From Pseudomonadota bacterium (GTDB lineage Bacteria > Pseudomonadota > Gammaproteobacteria > Burkholderiales > Burkholderiaceae_C): a stretch of DNA of 16,349 nt. The translations under genes were made by a program, and so were the position numbers. Under the pieces are notes generated by a model, which made no database searches, was not told the origin of the DNA, and worked only from the letters and a program-made list of their open reading frames with translations. The DNA lies in the NCBI GenBank assembly GCA_023436025.1, contig JAEZKX010000120.1, forward strand, positions 1 through 16,349, written 5' to 3'. Shown piece after piece: positions 1 to 7,559 of this stretch (positions are counted from its first letter, which is position 1; each line of letters starts with the position of its first letter).

Positions 1-213
1 GGCCGGGGCCGGGGCCGGCGGGGCGGTGTCGGCCACCAGGCCCAGGTCCAGCAGGGCCTGCAGGTCCTCCTGCAGCGCCGAGGCCGCGTTGATGGCCTCC
101 AGCGCCGACTTCTTTCCGTCGAGCAGGATCAACAAGGTGCGCTGGCGGGGTGTCAACACCACCGACCGGTCCTTCAGCACCTGCTGCCCTGCCTCCGTCT
201 TGCCGATTCCCAT
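1..213 (-). CDS. Partial hypothetical protein, N-terminal winged-helix-like domain (C-terminus beyond window)
   Basis: The first 71 residues of a minus-strand protein are visible; the rest lies beyond the left edge. The ATG at 213 is preceded by a strong Shine-Dalgarno (AAGGAGG, 4 nt before the start codon). The visible part is a helical domain (residues about 1-62) with the pattern K-T-x-x-G, R, L-T-P-R-x-R and L-L-I-L-L-D-G-K, followed by an Ala/Pro-rich linker (PPAPAPA) encoded by a short GGCCGG-type repeat at the window edge. The same pattern occurs in the N-terminal domain of the protein at 2530-3117, so the two look paralogous. Fold and function are not established; a small winged-helix-like or regulatory domain is a guess from predicted helices. 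The gene lies downstream of the MFS gene, behind a terminator, so it probably has its own promoter or depends on read-through. Confidence 0.8.
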   Translation of the reverse strand, partial: MGIGKTEAGQQVLKDRSVVLTPRQRTLLILLDGKKSALEAINAASALQEDLQALLDLGLVADTAPPAPAPA

Positions 214-243
214 TGCTCCTCCTTGTTGTAACGCACCAACAAA

Positions 244-266
244 AAAGCCCGCACAAGGCGGGCTTT
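244..266 (-). terminator. Rho-independent terminator after the MFS transporter gene
   Basis: Read on the minus strand, AAAGCCCGC and GCGGGCTTT form a 9-bp stem around a 5-nt loop (CTTGT), and the T-run continues to six T (241-246). It lies 18 bp beyond the stop codon of the MFS gene and before the start of the partial gene at 213. This is the expected place and shape for intrinsic termination of the DUF4212-MFS transcript. Confidence 0.85.
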
Positions 267-283
267 GCTGTGGCACGTCGCGC

Positions 284-1984
284 TCAGTCTCGCGCGTAGA
301 TGTCCACGTCCTTGGTCTCGCGCACGAACAACATGCCGATGACGAAGGTGCCCGCGGCCACGATGACCGGATACCACAGGCCGTAGAAGATGTCGCCCGT
401 GGCAGCCACCATCGCGAACGCAGTGGTCGGCAGCAGCCCGCCGAACCAGCCGTTGCCGATGTGGTAGGGCAGGCTCATCGACGTGTAACGGATGCGCGTC
501 GGGAACAGCTCCACCAGCATCGCAGCGATCGGGCCGTACACCATGGTCACCAGGATCACCAAGTAGACCAGGATGGCCAGCACCATGCCCTGGTTCATCT
601 TGGCCTTGTCCGCCGGCTGGGTCAAGCCCGCGGCCTTGGCGGTATCCCCGAGTCCCTTGCGGAAATCGGCCAGCAACTTGGCGCTTTCCGGCGAGAAGGC
701 ATTGCCGGCGGCATTGAGCGAGGCGGTCGGTGCGACCAGGACCTTGTCGCCGATGGTCACCGTGGCCGGCGATCCGGCAGGACCGTCCTTGCGCTCGTAC
801 GGGATGTACTGCTGCGTCAGGGCGCGCTTGGCGATGTCGCACGAAGTGCGGAAATCGATGTCGCGCGCGATCGGGCTGCCCTGGAACGAGCAGGTCGCGG
901 GGTCGGCCGTGACCGTCACCTTGGTCGCCTGCTGGGCGGCCACCAGGCCCGGGTTGGCGTACTTCAGCAGCATGGGGAACACCGTGAAGTAGGTCAGCGC
1001 GGCCAGCAGGCAGCCGGCCATGATGATGGGCTTGCGGCCGATCTTGTCGGACAGCGTGCCGAACACGACGAAGAACGGCGTGCCGATGATCAGCGAAGCC
1101 GCGATCAGCAGGTTGGCCGTGGTCGCGTCGACCTTGGCGATCGTCGTCATGAAGAACAGCGCGTAGAACTGGCCGGTGTACCAGACCACGGCCTGGCCGG
1201 CCGTCAGGCCCAGCAGCGCCAGGATCACGATCTTCAGGTTGCGCCACTGGCCGAAGGACTCCGCCAGGGGGGACTTGGAGGTCTTGCCCTCGGACTTCAT
1301 CTTCTGGAAGGCCGGGGACTCGCTCAGGCTCAGGCGGATCCAGACCGAGATGCCCAGCAGCACGATGGACAGCACGAAGGGAATGCGCCAGCCCCAGGAC
1401 TGGAAGTCCGCCGGGCTCATCGACTCGCGCACCGCCAGGATCACCAGCAGCGACATGAACAGGCCCAGGGTCGCCGTGGTCTGGATCCACGAGGTGTAGG
1501 CGCCGCGCTTGCCATGCGGCGCGTGCTCGGCGACGTAGGTCGCCGCACCGCCGTACTCACCGCCGAGGGCCAGGCCCTGCAGCAGCCGCAGCACGATGAG
1601 GATCACCGGGGCGGCCACGCCGATGGTGGCGTAGTTGGGCAGGATGCCGACGATGAAGGTCGACGCGCCCATGATCAGGATGGTGACCAGGAAGGTGTAC
1701 TTGCGCCCGATCATGTCGCCCAGGCGGCCGAAGAAGATGGCGCCGAAGGGCCGCACCAGGAAGCCGGCGGCGAACGCCAGCAGTGCGAAGATGTAGGCCG
1801 AGGTTGGATCCAGCCCGGCGAAGAACTGGGTGGCGATGACCGCCGCCAGCGATCCGTAGAGGTAGAAGTCGTACCACTCGAACACCGTGCCGAGCGAGGA
1901 GGCGAAGATGACCTTCTTCTCCTCGCGCGTCATCGCGCCTGAACTCCGTGTCGCGCCGACGTCACCGGCTGCTGCTGTTGCCAT
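284..1984 (-). CDS. MHS-family MFS transporter (metabolite:proton symporter)
   Basis: This is a 566-residue inner-membrane transporter of the metabolite:H+ symporter (MHS) branch of the major facilitator superfamily (KgtP/ProP/ShiA relatives). Visible motifs are GTVFEWYDFYLYG (about residues 32-44), the loop 2-3 signature GRLGDMIGRK (86-95), RLLQGLALGGEYGG (133-146) and its second-half copy GTLSDKIGRK (309-318). Twelve hydrophobic segments can be traced. An extra hydrophilic stretch of about 120 residues (341-466) follows TM9 and should be periplasmic; it contains two cysteines (365 and 382). I chose the ATG at 1984 because AAAGGAG lies 8 nt upstream; an ATG at 1990 would leave only 2 nt. The gene start overlaps the end of the DUF4212 gene by 23 bp, so the two are probably translated from one message. 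The substrate cannot be told from the sequence; the neighbours (ppsA, monocarboxylate-type symporter) suggest a small carboxylate. Confidence 0.9.
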   Translation of the reverse strand: MATAAAGDVGATRSSGAMTREEKKVIFASSLGTVFEWYDFYLYGSLAAVIATQFFAGLDPTSAYIFALLAFAAGFLVRPFGAIFFGRLGDMIGRKYTFLVTILIMGASTFIVGILPNYATIGVAAPVILIVLRLLQGLALGGEYGGAATYVAEHAPHGKRGAYTSWIQTTATLGLFMSLLVILAVRESMSPADFQSWGWRIPFVLSIVLLGISVWIRLSLSESPAFQKMKSEGKTSKSPLAESFGQWRNLKIVILALLGLTAGQAVVWYTGQFYALFFMTTIAKVDATTANLLIAASLIIGTPFFVVFGTLSDKIGRKPIIMAGCLLAALTYFTVFPMLLKYANPGLVAAQQATKVTVTADPATCSFQGSPIARDIDFRTSCDIAKRALTQQYIPYERKDGPAGSPATVTIGDKVLVAPTASLNAAGNAFSPESAKLLADFRKGLGDTAKAAGLTQPADKAKMNQGMVLAILVYLVILVTMVYGPIAAMLVELFPTRIRYTSMSLPYHIGNGWFGGLLPTTAFAMVAATGDIFYGLWYPVIVAAGTFVIGMLFVRETKDVDIYARD

Positions 1985-2312
1985 GGGCATGTCTCCTTTG
2001 TTGGAAGGACTGGGATCGGAGGCCTGCGCCTCCGGCTATCGGGAACTCCGGGGAAAACGGGTCCTGGGCCAGCGCATGGCGCCGGTCGAGGCGGTCCATG
2101 TACCAGGCGTAGAACCAGGTGATGGCGACGTAGACGAGGAGCGCGCCCTGCGCGCCCATCCAGTAGCTGAAGGACCAGCCGAAGAAGGTGAAACTCAGGT
2201 CACGGGCGAACCAGCCGACCACGAAGGTGACACCGAACCACAGGGCCAGCAGCATGGCCGTGACGCGCAGATTGCTGCGCCAGTGCTCCGGATGCGGCTC
2301 GTTGGTCTCCAT
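1962..2312 (-). CDS. DUF4212 protein, sodium:solute symporter small subunit
   Basis: This 116-residue membrane protein has two transmembrane helices (about 16-35 and 50-72), matching the DUF4212 / Na-symporter small-subunit family that normally pairs with a VC_2705-type sodium:solute symporter. The start ATG at 2312 is set by AGGAGG about 8 nt upstream; the open frame extends further upstream to 2411 but without support. The tail after about residue 75 is hydrophilic, and its last part is encoded over the Shine-Dalgarno and start of the downstream MFS gene, with a 23-bp overlap. The tail sequence is therefore probably unconstrained. The family partner (3086-5155) is present but is not adjacent: the opposite-strand gene at 2530-3117 lies between them. 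The role is inferred from family: assembly or function of the large symporter subunit in the inner membrane. Confidence 0.85.
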   Translation of the reverse strand: METNEPHPEHWRSNLRVTAMLLALWFGVTFVVGWFARDLSFTFFGWSFSYWMGAQGALLVYVAITWFYAWYMDRLDRRHALAQDPFSPEFPIAGGAGLRSQSFQQRRHAHGNSSSR

Positions 2313-2397
2313 GCGGTGCCCTCCTGGTGGTGGCCTTCCCTCTTTCGAGCGATGGTTCGGCGCGGCACTTACGCTCCTCTTACAAAAGCATGCGCCT

Positions 2398-2423
2398 GGG
2401 GAACTCCCCACTAGGGATTACCC
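2398..2423. promoter_or_regulatory. Two adjacent dyads upstream of the DUF4212-MFS unit (candidate operator)
   Basis: GGGGAACTCCCC (2398-2409) and GGGATTACCC (2414-2423) are two short inverted repeats separated by 4 nt. They lie about 86 bp upstream of the DUF4212 start and about 107 bp upstream of the plus-strand gene at 2530, in the only sizeable divergent intergenic space here. The placement suits an activator or repressor site serving the minus-strand transporter genes, but I cannot assign the regulator. No convincing -35/-10 pair was found beside it. Confidence 0.4.
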
Positions 2424-2529
2424 GGCACCCCGGACGGAGTACGTGCGGGTTCCGCGCCATGCCATGGCCCTTGCGCGGCGGGCATACTGATTAACCCGGA
2501 AGGATGCGTCAGGCCGTGGAGGGGCTGCC

Positions 2530-3117
2530 GTGCTGGACAAGACCGCGATCTATCACAAGTCGGCCAAGGGTGCCGAAGCCCTGGCGAGCCGCGGCATCGC
2601 GCTGTCGCCCAAGCTGCGTTCCATGCTGATCCTGTGCAACGGCAAGCGGCGGGTCGACGAGTTGCTGCGCCTGGGAGAAGGCCTGCGCGAGCCGGAATGG
2701 CTGCTGGAACAACTCGAATTCGACGGCTACATCGAACCCGGCCCCATGCGCGAAGGTCCGCCCAGCACCCCGGCACCCCTGTTCACGCCCTCCTCGCCGG
2801 CGCCGCTGGCCGCCGCGCCGCCGGCCGGCCCGCCCGAGGCCTTCACGGGCGAGACCTTCGTGGTGTCCAGCCCGGCGCCCCTGGGAGGCAGCGCCCCGGT
2901 GGTGCCGCTCACCCAGGCGCAGGAATTCGCGGTGCGCCGCCTGCTGGACCTGCTGGGCCCGGCGGCCGACGACCTGTGCGGCACCATCGAGGCGGCACGC
3001 ACCGCGCCTGAATTCCGCGCCGCCCTCGGCCAGACCGAGCGCATCCTGCGCACCTTCGTCGGGCCCGAACTAGCCGCCCAGTTCGTCAACGAGGTGGAGA
3101 CACAGCGGGCCTGGTGA
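2530..3117 (+). CDS. Hypothetical protein: winged-helix-like N-domain, Pro/Ala linker, helical C-domain
   Basis: The product has 195 residues in three parts. The N-terminal helical domain (1-70) contains K-S-A-K-G, L-S-P-K-L-R-S and L-I-L-C-N-G-K. A Pro/Ala/Ser-rich linker follows (about 74-126), then an amphipathic helical C-terminal domain (about 127-195) with L-L-G-P-A-A-D-D-L-C and F-V-G-P-E-L-A-A-Q-F. The start is GTG at 2530, with GGAGG 7 nt upstream; no in-frame ATG fits better. The N-domain resembles the partial protein at 1-213, so they look like paralogues. There is no signal peptide or transmembrane segment, so it is probably cytoplasmic. The gene converges on the symporter gene with a 32-bp overlap of the two 3' ends (3086-3117), and it separates the symporter's large and small subunit genes. 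Function unknown; regulatory or adaptor roles are only guesses from the architecture. Confidence 0.8.
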   Translation: MLDKTAIYHKSAKGAEALASRGIALSPKLRSMLILCNGKRRVDELLRLGEGLREPEWLLEQLEFDGYIEPGPMREGPPSTPAPLFTPSSPAPLAAAPPAGPPEAFTGETFVVSSPAPLGGSAPVVPLTQAQEFAVRRLLDLLGPAADDLCGTIEAARTAPEFRAALGQTERILRTFVGPELAAQFVNEVETQRAW

Positions 3118-5155
3118 GCAGGCTCACCACCACGGCCACCGCCAGGCCCACCGCCACGCCGAACACACCCGAGGCCGCGGGCAGCAGGCCGAACCACAGG
3201 GTCTGCGTGCCCTCCAGTCCGAACAGCGCGCGGGCACCGGCGGAATTGAGCAGCATGTAGAACACCGTCGTGCCCAGGCCGGCGAGCATGCCCGCCACAC
3301 AGCCGGTGCGGTTGGCGCCGGCCCAGAAGATGCCCAGCACCATGGTCGGCACGAAGGCGGCCGCTGCCAGCGAGAACGAGGCAGCCACCAGCGGCAGGAT
3401 GTCGGCGGCGCGCATCGAGGCGACCAGCGCGGCCACCAGCGCCACGCCCATCAGCGCGAACTTCGACAGGATCACGCGCTGTTCGGCGGTAGCGCGCTGG
3501 TCGCCCTCGTGGCCGTAGATGTCGCGCACCATGGCGTTGCTGATGGTCAGCAGCAGGCCGTCGGCGGTGGACAGCGCCGCGGCCAGGCCGCCGGCGGCCA
3601 CCAGGCCGGACACCACGTAAGGCATGCCGCCGATCTCGGGCGTGGCCAGCATGATGATGTCGGCGCCCAGGCGCAGTTCGGCGAACTGCAGGATGCCATC
3701 GCCGTTGACGTCGCTGACCGAGATGAGCGAGGAATCGACCTTGGCCCACTGCACGATCCAGTTGGGAAGTGCGCTGAACTCGCTGCCCACCAGGTCGTTC
3801 ATGACCTCGAACTTCACCAGTGCCGCCAGCGCTGGCACGCTCAGGTACAGCAGCACGATGAACAGCAGCGCCCAGGCCACCGACACGCGCGCCTCCGATA
3901 CCGTGGGCGTGGTGTAGAAGCGCGTCAGCAGGTGCGGCAGGCCCGCCGTGCCCACCATCAGGCAGAAGATGAGGGCCAGGAAGTTGGCGCGCGACTGCTG
4001 GAAATCCTCGCGCTCCTGCGGCGTGCCATCGGGGTCGCCGGCGAAAGCCCGCCCGTGCGGCGCCAGGCCGCCCAGCGGGCGGGCGCGCTCCAGGCTATCG
4101 TTCATGGCGCGGGTCCACAGCTCGCGCGCCGCCGCCTCGTCGCGCGGCAGGGCGGCCAGCTCCCGGTGCGCGGCGACGATGCGGGCCGAGTCCGCGTTCT
4201 GCGCCTTGAGCGCCCGGATGCGTTCCTGCGCCGCCGCGCGCTCGCGCCGCAGCGCCACCTCGGGCTCCTGCAGCCAGCCCCGGTACTGCTCGGCCCGGCG
4301 CAGGAACTCGGCCTGCACCTGCTTTTCGGCCGGCGAGGCCATCAGCTGCTGCTCCAGCGCGCCGATCTTCTGCAGCTGCTCGCCGTAGACGAAGGGCGCG
4401 AGCGGGTTGCCCAGCTGCTTGTACGCGAGCCAGGACACCGGGATCAGGAAGGCCATGAGCAGGATCACGTACTGCGCCACCTGGGTCCAGGTGATGGCGC
4501 GCATGCCGCCGAGGAAGGAGCACAGCAGCACGCCGCCCAGCCCCAGCAGGATGCCGATCTCGAACTGCACGCCGGTCAGGCGCGAGGCGATCAGGCCGAT
4601 GCCGTAGATCTGCGCCACCACGTAGGTGAAGGAGCAGAGGATCGCCGCCAGCGCCGCCAGCAGGCGCGGCCAGCGGCCGCCGTAGCGGTGCTGGAAGTAG
4701 TCGGGCACCGTGTACAGCCCGAGGCTGCGCAGGTAGGGCGCCACCAGCAGCGCCACCAGGCAGAAGCCGCCGGTCCAGCCCAGCACGAAGGCCAGGCCGC
4801 CGGGCTGCGCGTTGGACCCGGAGAAACCCTGGAGGTACAGGCCGCCGGCCAGGCTGATGAACGAAGCCGCCGACATCCAGTCGGCCGCCGCCGCCATGCC
4901 GTTGTAGAAGGGCGGGATGCGGCGCCCGGCGACGTAGTACTCCTCCGAATCGGTGGTGCGGCCCCAGATGCCGATGGCCGCGTAGATCATCACCGTGGAG
5001 AACAGGAAGATCGGCCCCAGCCACTGGCGCGACAGGCCGGCCTGCTCCGCCCAGGCGAGCAGCCCCAGGGCCGCGAACAGCCCCAGGACGTAGAGGGAAA
5101 GGATGCGCGCGAGGCGCCTCTTGTAGGCGGCGTAGCTAGCGGCGGTAGCGCTCAT
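3086..5155 (-). CDS. Sodium:solute symporter, VC_2705 subfamily (large subunit)
   Basis: This 689-residue inner-membrane symporter belongs to the SSS family (ActP/MctP relatives). Early segments carry the family pattern D-S-E-E-Y-Y-V-A-G-R-R-I-P-P and N-G-M-A-A-A-A-D-W-M-S-A-A-S-F (about 69-99); S-T-A-D-G-L-L-L-T-I-S-N (529-540) marks the later core helices. Two features stand out: a charged stretch predicted as helical or coiled coil between TM segments (about 255-355), and an EF-hand-like loop D-V-N-G-D-G-I-L-Q-F-A-E (482-493). Both fit the long VC_2705 subfamily rather than plain acetate permeases. The ATG at 5155 lies 10 nt after the ppsA stop, with no strong Shine-Dalgarno, so translation is probably coupled to ppsA. 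Likely substrates are small monocarboxylates taken up with Na+, inferred from family and from the ppsA linkage. The 3' end overlaps the convergent gene at 2530-3117. Confidence 0.9.
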   Translation of the reverse strand: MSATAASYAAYKRRLARILSLYVLGLFAALGLLAWAEQAGLSRQWLGPIFLFSTVMIYAAIGIWGRTTDSEEYYVAGRRIPPFYNGMAAAADWMSAASFISLAGGLYLQGFSGSNAQPGGLAFVLGWTGGFCLVALLVAPYLRSLGLYTVPDYFQHRYGGRWPRLLAALAAILCSFTYVVAQIYGIGLIASRLTGVQFEIGILLGLGGVLLCSFLGGMRAITWTQVAQYVILLMAFLIPVSWLAYKQLGNPLAPFVYGEQLQKIGALEQQLMASPAEKQVQAEFLRRAEQYRGWLQEPEVALRRERAAAQERIRALKAQNADSARIVAAHRELAALPRDEAAARELWTRAMNDSLERARPLGGLAPHGRAFAGDPDGTPQEREDFQQSRANFLALIFCLMVGTAGLPHLLTRFYTTPTVSEARVSVAWALLFIVLLYLSVPALAALVKFEVMNDLVGSEFSALPNWIVQWAKVDSSLISVSDVNGDGILQFAELRLGADIIMLATPEIGGMPYVVSGLVAAGGLAAALSTADGLLLTISNAMVRDIYGHEGDQRATAEQRVILSKFALMGVALVAALVASMRAADILPLVAASFSLAAAAFVPTMVLGIFWAGANRTGCVAGMLAGLGTTVFYMLLNSAGARALFGLEGTQTLWFGLLPAASGVFGVAVGLAVAVVVSLLTRPAVSPPR

Positions 5156-5165
5156 CCATGCAGTG

Positions 5166-7559
5166 TCAACTGCCGGCGAGCTGCTGCCAAGTCGCGATAA
5201 CGCTATCCGGGTTCAACGAGATCGAGGTGATGCCCTGCTCCACCAGCCACTGGGCGAAGTCCGGGTGGTCGCTGGGGCCCTGGCCGCAGATGCCCACGTA
5301 CTTGCCCTGCTTGCGGCAGGCCTGGATGGCGCGCGCCAGCATGGCCTTGACGGCCGGATCCCGCTCGTCGAAGTCGGCCGCCAGCAGCTCCAGGCCGGAG
5401 TCGCGGTCCAGGCCCAGCGTGAGCTGGGTCAGGTCGTTGGAGCCGATGGAGAAGCCGTCGAAGTATTCGAGGAACTCGTCTGCCAGGATGGCGTTGCTGG
5501 GCACCTCGCACATCATGATCAGCTGCAGGCCGTCCTCGCCGCGCTTCAACCCGCGCTCGCCCAGCAGCCGGGTGACGCGCTCGGCCTGGCTCAGGGTGCG
5601 CACGAAGGGCACCATCACCTGCACGTTGGTCAGGCCCATGTCGCTGCGCACGCGGCGCAGCGCCTCGCACTCCATGGCAAAGGCCTCCTGGAACTCGCCG
5701 CTGATGTAGCGCGCCGCGCCGCGGAAGCCCAGCATGGGGTTCTCTTCCTCCGGCTCGTAACGGCTGCCGCCGATCAGCTTGCGGTACTCGTTGGACTTGA
5801 AGTCCGACAGGCGCACGATCACCGGCTTGGGCCAGAAGGCGGCGGCGATGGTCGCCACGCCCTCGGCCACCTTGTCGACGTAGAAGGCGCGCGGCGAGGC
5901 GTGGCCGCGGGCCACCGATTCCACCGCCTTTTTCAGGTCCTGGTCGACGTTGGGATAGTCGAGGATGGCCTTGGGGTGGACGCCGATGTTGTTGTTGATG
6001 ATGAACTCGAGCCGCGCCAGGCCGACGCCGTCGTTGGGCAGCTGGGCGAAGTCGAAGGCCAGCTGCGGGTTGCCGACGTTCATGCTGATCTTGGTGGCGA
6101 TGGGCGGCATCTCGCCGCGCTGCACCTCGGTCACCTCGGTTTCCAGCAGGCCGTCGTAGATGTAGCCGGTGTCGCCTTCGGCGCAGCTGACGGTGACCAG
6201 GGTGCCGTCCTTCAGCAGCTCGGTGGCGTCGCCGCAGCCGACCACCGCCGGGATGCCCAGCTCGCGCGCGATGATGGCGGCGTGGCAGGTGCGCCCGCCC
6301 CGGTTGGTGACGATGGCGCTGGCACGCTTCATCACCGGCTCCCAGTTCGGGTCGGTCATGTCGGTCACCAGCACGTCGCCGGGCTGCACGCGGTCCATCT
6401 CGGAGACGCTGTGCACCAGCCGCACGGGTCCGGTTCCCACCTTCTGGCCGATGGCGCGGCCTTCGGCCAGCACCGGGCCCCGGCCCTTGAGCTTGTAGCG
6501 CGTCTCGGCCTTGCCCTGCTGCTGGCTCTTCACGGTCTCGGGCCGCGCCTGCAGGATGTAGAGCTGGCCGTCCGTGCCGTCCTTGCCCCACTCGATGTCC
6601 ATGGGCCGGCCGTAGTGCTGCTCGATCACCAGCGCATACTTCGCCAGCGCCTCGACATCCTCGTCGGTCAGCGAATAGCGGTTGCGCTGCTCCAGCGGCA
6701 CGTCGATGGTCTTGACCAGCTTGCCGCCCTGCGCCTTCTCCTCAGGCGTGCTGAACACCATCTGCACGAGCTTGGAGCCCAGGTTGCGGCGAATCACCGC
6801 CCGCTTGCCGGCCGCCAGCATGGGCTTGTGCACGTAGAACTCGTCGGGGTTGACCGCGCCCTGCACCACCGTCTCGCCCAGGCCGTAGCTGGAGGTGATG
6901 AAGACCACCTGGTCGAAGCCGGACTCGGTGTCGATGGTGAACATGACGCCGGCGGCGCCCAGGTCGGAGCGCACCATGCGCTGCACGCCGGCCGACAGCG
7001 CCACGTGCTCGTGGGCGAAGCCCTTGTGCACCCGGTAGCTGATGGCGCGGTCGTTGTAGAGGGAGGCGAACACCTCCTTCATCTTGTGCAGCACGGCGTC
7101 GATGCCGACCACGTTGAGGAAGGTCTCCTGCTGGCCGGCGAAGGAGGCGTCGGGCAGGTCCTCGGCGGTGGCCGACGAGCGCACGGCGAAGCTGGCCTGG
7201 GGGTTGCCGGCGGACAGCTTCTCGAACTCGGCGCGGATGGCCTGCTCCAGGGGCGCGGGGAAAGGCTGCTGCTCGACCCAGCCACGGATCTCGGCGCCGA
7301 CGGCGGCCAGGGCACGCACGTCCTCGGTGTCCAGCGTATCCAGGCGCTGGCGGATGCGCTCGGCCAGGCCGTCGTGCCGCAGGAACTCGCGGAACGCATG
7401 GGCCGTCGTCGCGAAGCCCGTGGGCACGCGCACGCCATGGGGCAGCTGGGAGATCATCTCGCCGAGGCTGGCATTCTTGCCGCCGACCACCTCGACGTCG
7501 GTCATTCTCAGGTTCTCAAAGGGTACGACCAGGGCGGTCGCCTCGAAGCGTGCAGACAT
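5166..7559 (-). CDS. ppsA: Phosphoenolpyruvate synthase (pyruvate, water dikinase)
   Basis: PpsA converts pyruvate, ATP and water to phosphoenolpyruvate, AMP and phosphate, the entry to gluconeogenesis from three-carbon acids. The product has 797 residues against about 792 in E. coli. Order: an N-terminal ATP-grasp-like nucleotide-binding domain (G-G-K-N-A-S-L-G-E-M near residue 26; F-A-V-R-S-S-A-T-A-E-D-L-P), the swivelling phosphohistidine domain with G-G-R-T-C-H-A-A (phosphorylated His426; regulatory Thr424), and the C-terminal PEP-utilising barrel with F-S-I-G-S-N-D-L-T-Q and G-I-C-G-Q-G-P-S-D-H-P (Cys758). The ATG at 7559 is preceded by GGAG at 7 nt; the frame stays open upstream but runs into the ppsR region. 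The symporter gene follows after 10 bp. Its regulator ppsR is divergent, and Thr424 is the expected target by homology to E. coli Thr419. Confidence 0.97.
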   Translation of the reverse strand: MSARFEATALVVPFENLRMTDVEVVGGKNASLGEMISQLPHGVRVPTGFATTAHAFREFLRHDGLAERIRQRLDTLDTEDVRALAAVGAEIRGWVEQQPFPAPLEQAIRAEFEKLSAGNPQASFAVRSSATAEDLPDASFAGQQETFLNVVGIDAVLHKMKEVFASLYNDRAISYRVHKGFAHEHVALSAGVQRMVRSDLGAAGVMFTIDTESGFDQVVFITSSYGLGETVVQGAVNPDEFYVHKPMLAAGKRAVIRRNLGSKLVQMVFSTPEEKAQGGKLVKTIDVPLEQRNRYSLTDEDVEALAKYALVIEQHYGRPMDIEWGKDGTDGQLYILQARPETVKSQQQGKAETRYKLKGRGPVLAEGRAIGQKVGTGPVRLVHSVSEMDRVQPGDVLVTDMTDPNWEPVMKRASAIVTNRGGRTCHAAIIARELGIPAVVGCGDATELLKDGTLVTVSCAEGDTGYIYDGLLETEVTEVQRGEMPPIATKISMNVGNPQLAFDFAQLPNDGVGLARLEFIINNNIGVHPKAILDYPNVDQDLKKAVESVARGHASPRAFYVDKVAEGVATIAAAFWPKPVIVRLSDFKSNEYRKLIGGSRYEPEEENPMLGFRGAARYISGEFQEAFAMECEALRRVRSDMGLTNVQVMVPFVRTLSQAERVTRLLGERGLKRGEDGLQLIMMCEVPSNAILADEFLEYFDGFSIGSNDLTQLTLGLDRDSGLELLAADFDERDPAVKAMLARAIQACRKQGKYVGICGQGPSDHPDFAQWLVEQGITSISLNPDSVIATWQQLAGS

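Noticed and set aside
1..23. GGCCGG tandem repeat at the left edge as a possible regulatory or mobile repeat
   Set aside because: It lies in frame in the partial gene and encodes the Ala-Pro linker, so coding composition explains it.
26..1942. Long plus-strand open frame antisense to the MFS gene and the partial gene
   Set aside because: The translation is Arg/His/Gln/Gly-rich with no domain pattern, as expected opposite GC-rich genes; the minus-strand product has clear MFS motifs.
3509..5200. Plus-strand open frame of over 560 codons antisense to the symporter gene
   Set aside because: Composition is His/Gln/Arg/Ala-rich without motifs; the opposite strand encodes a clear SSS symporter.
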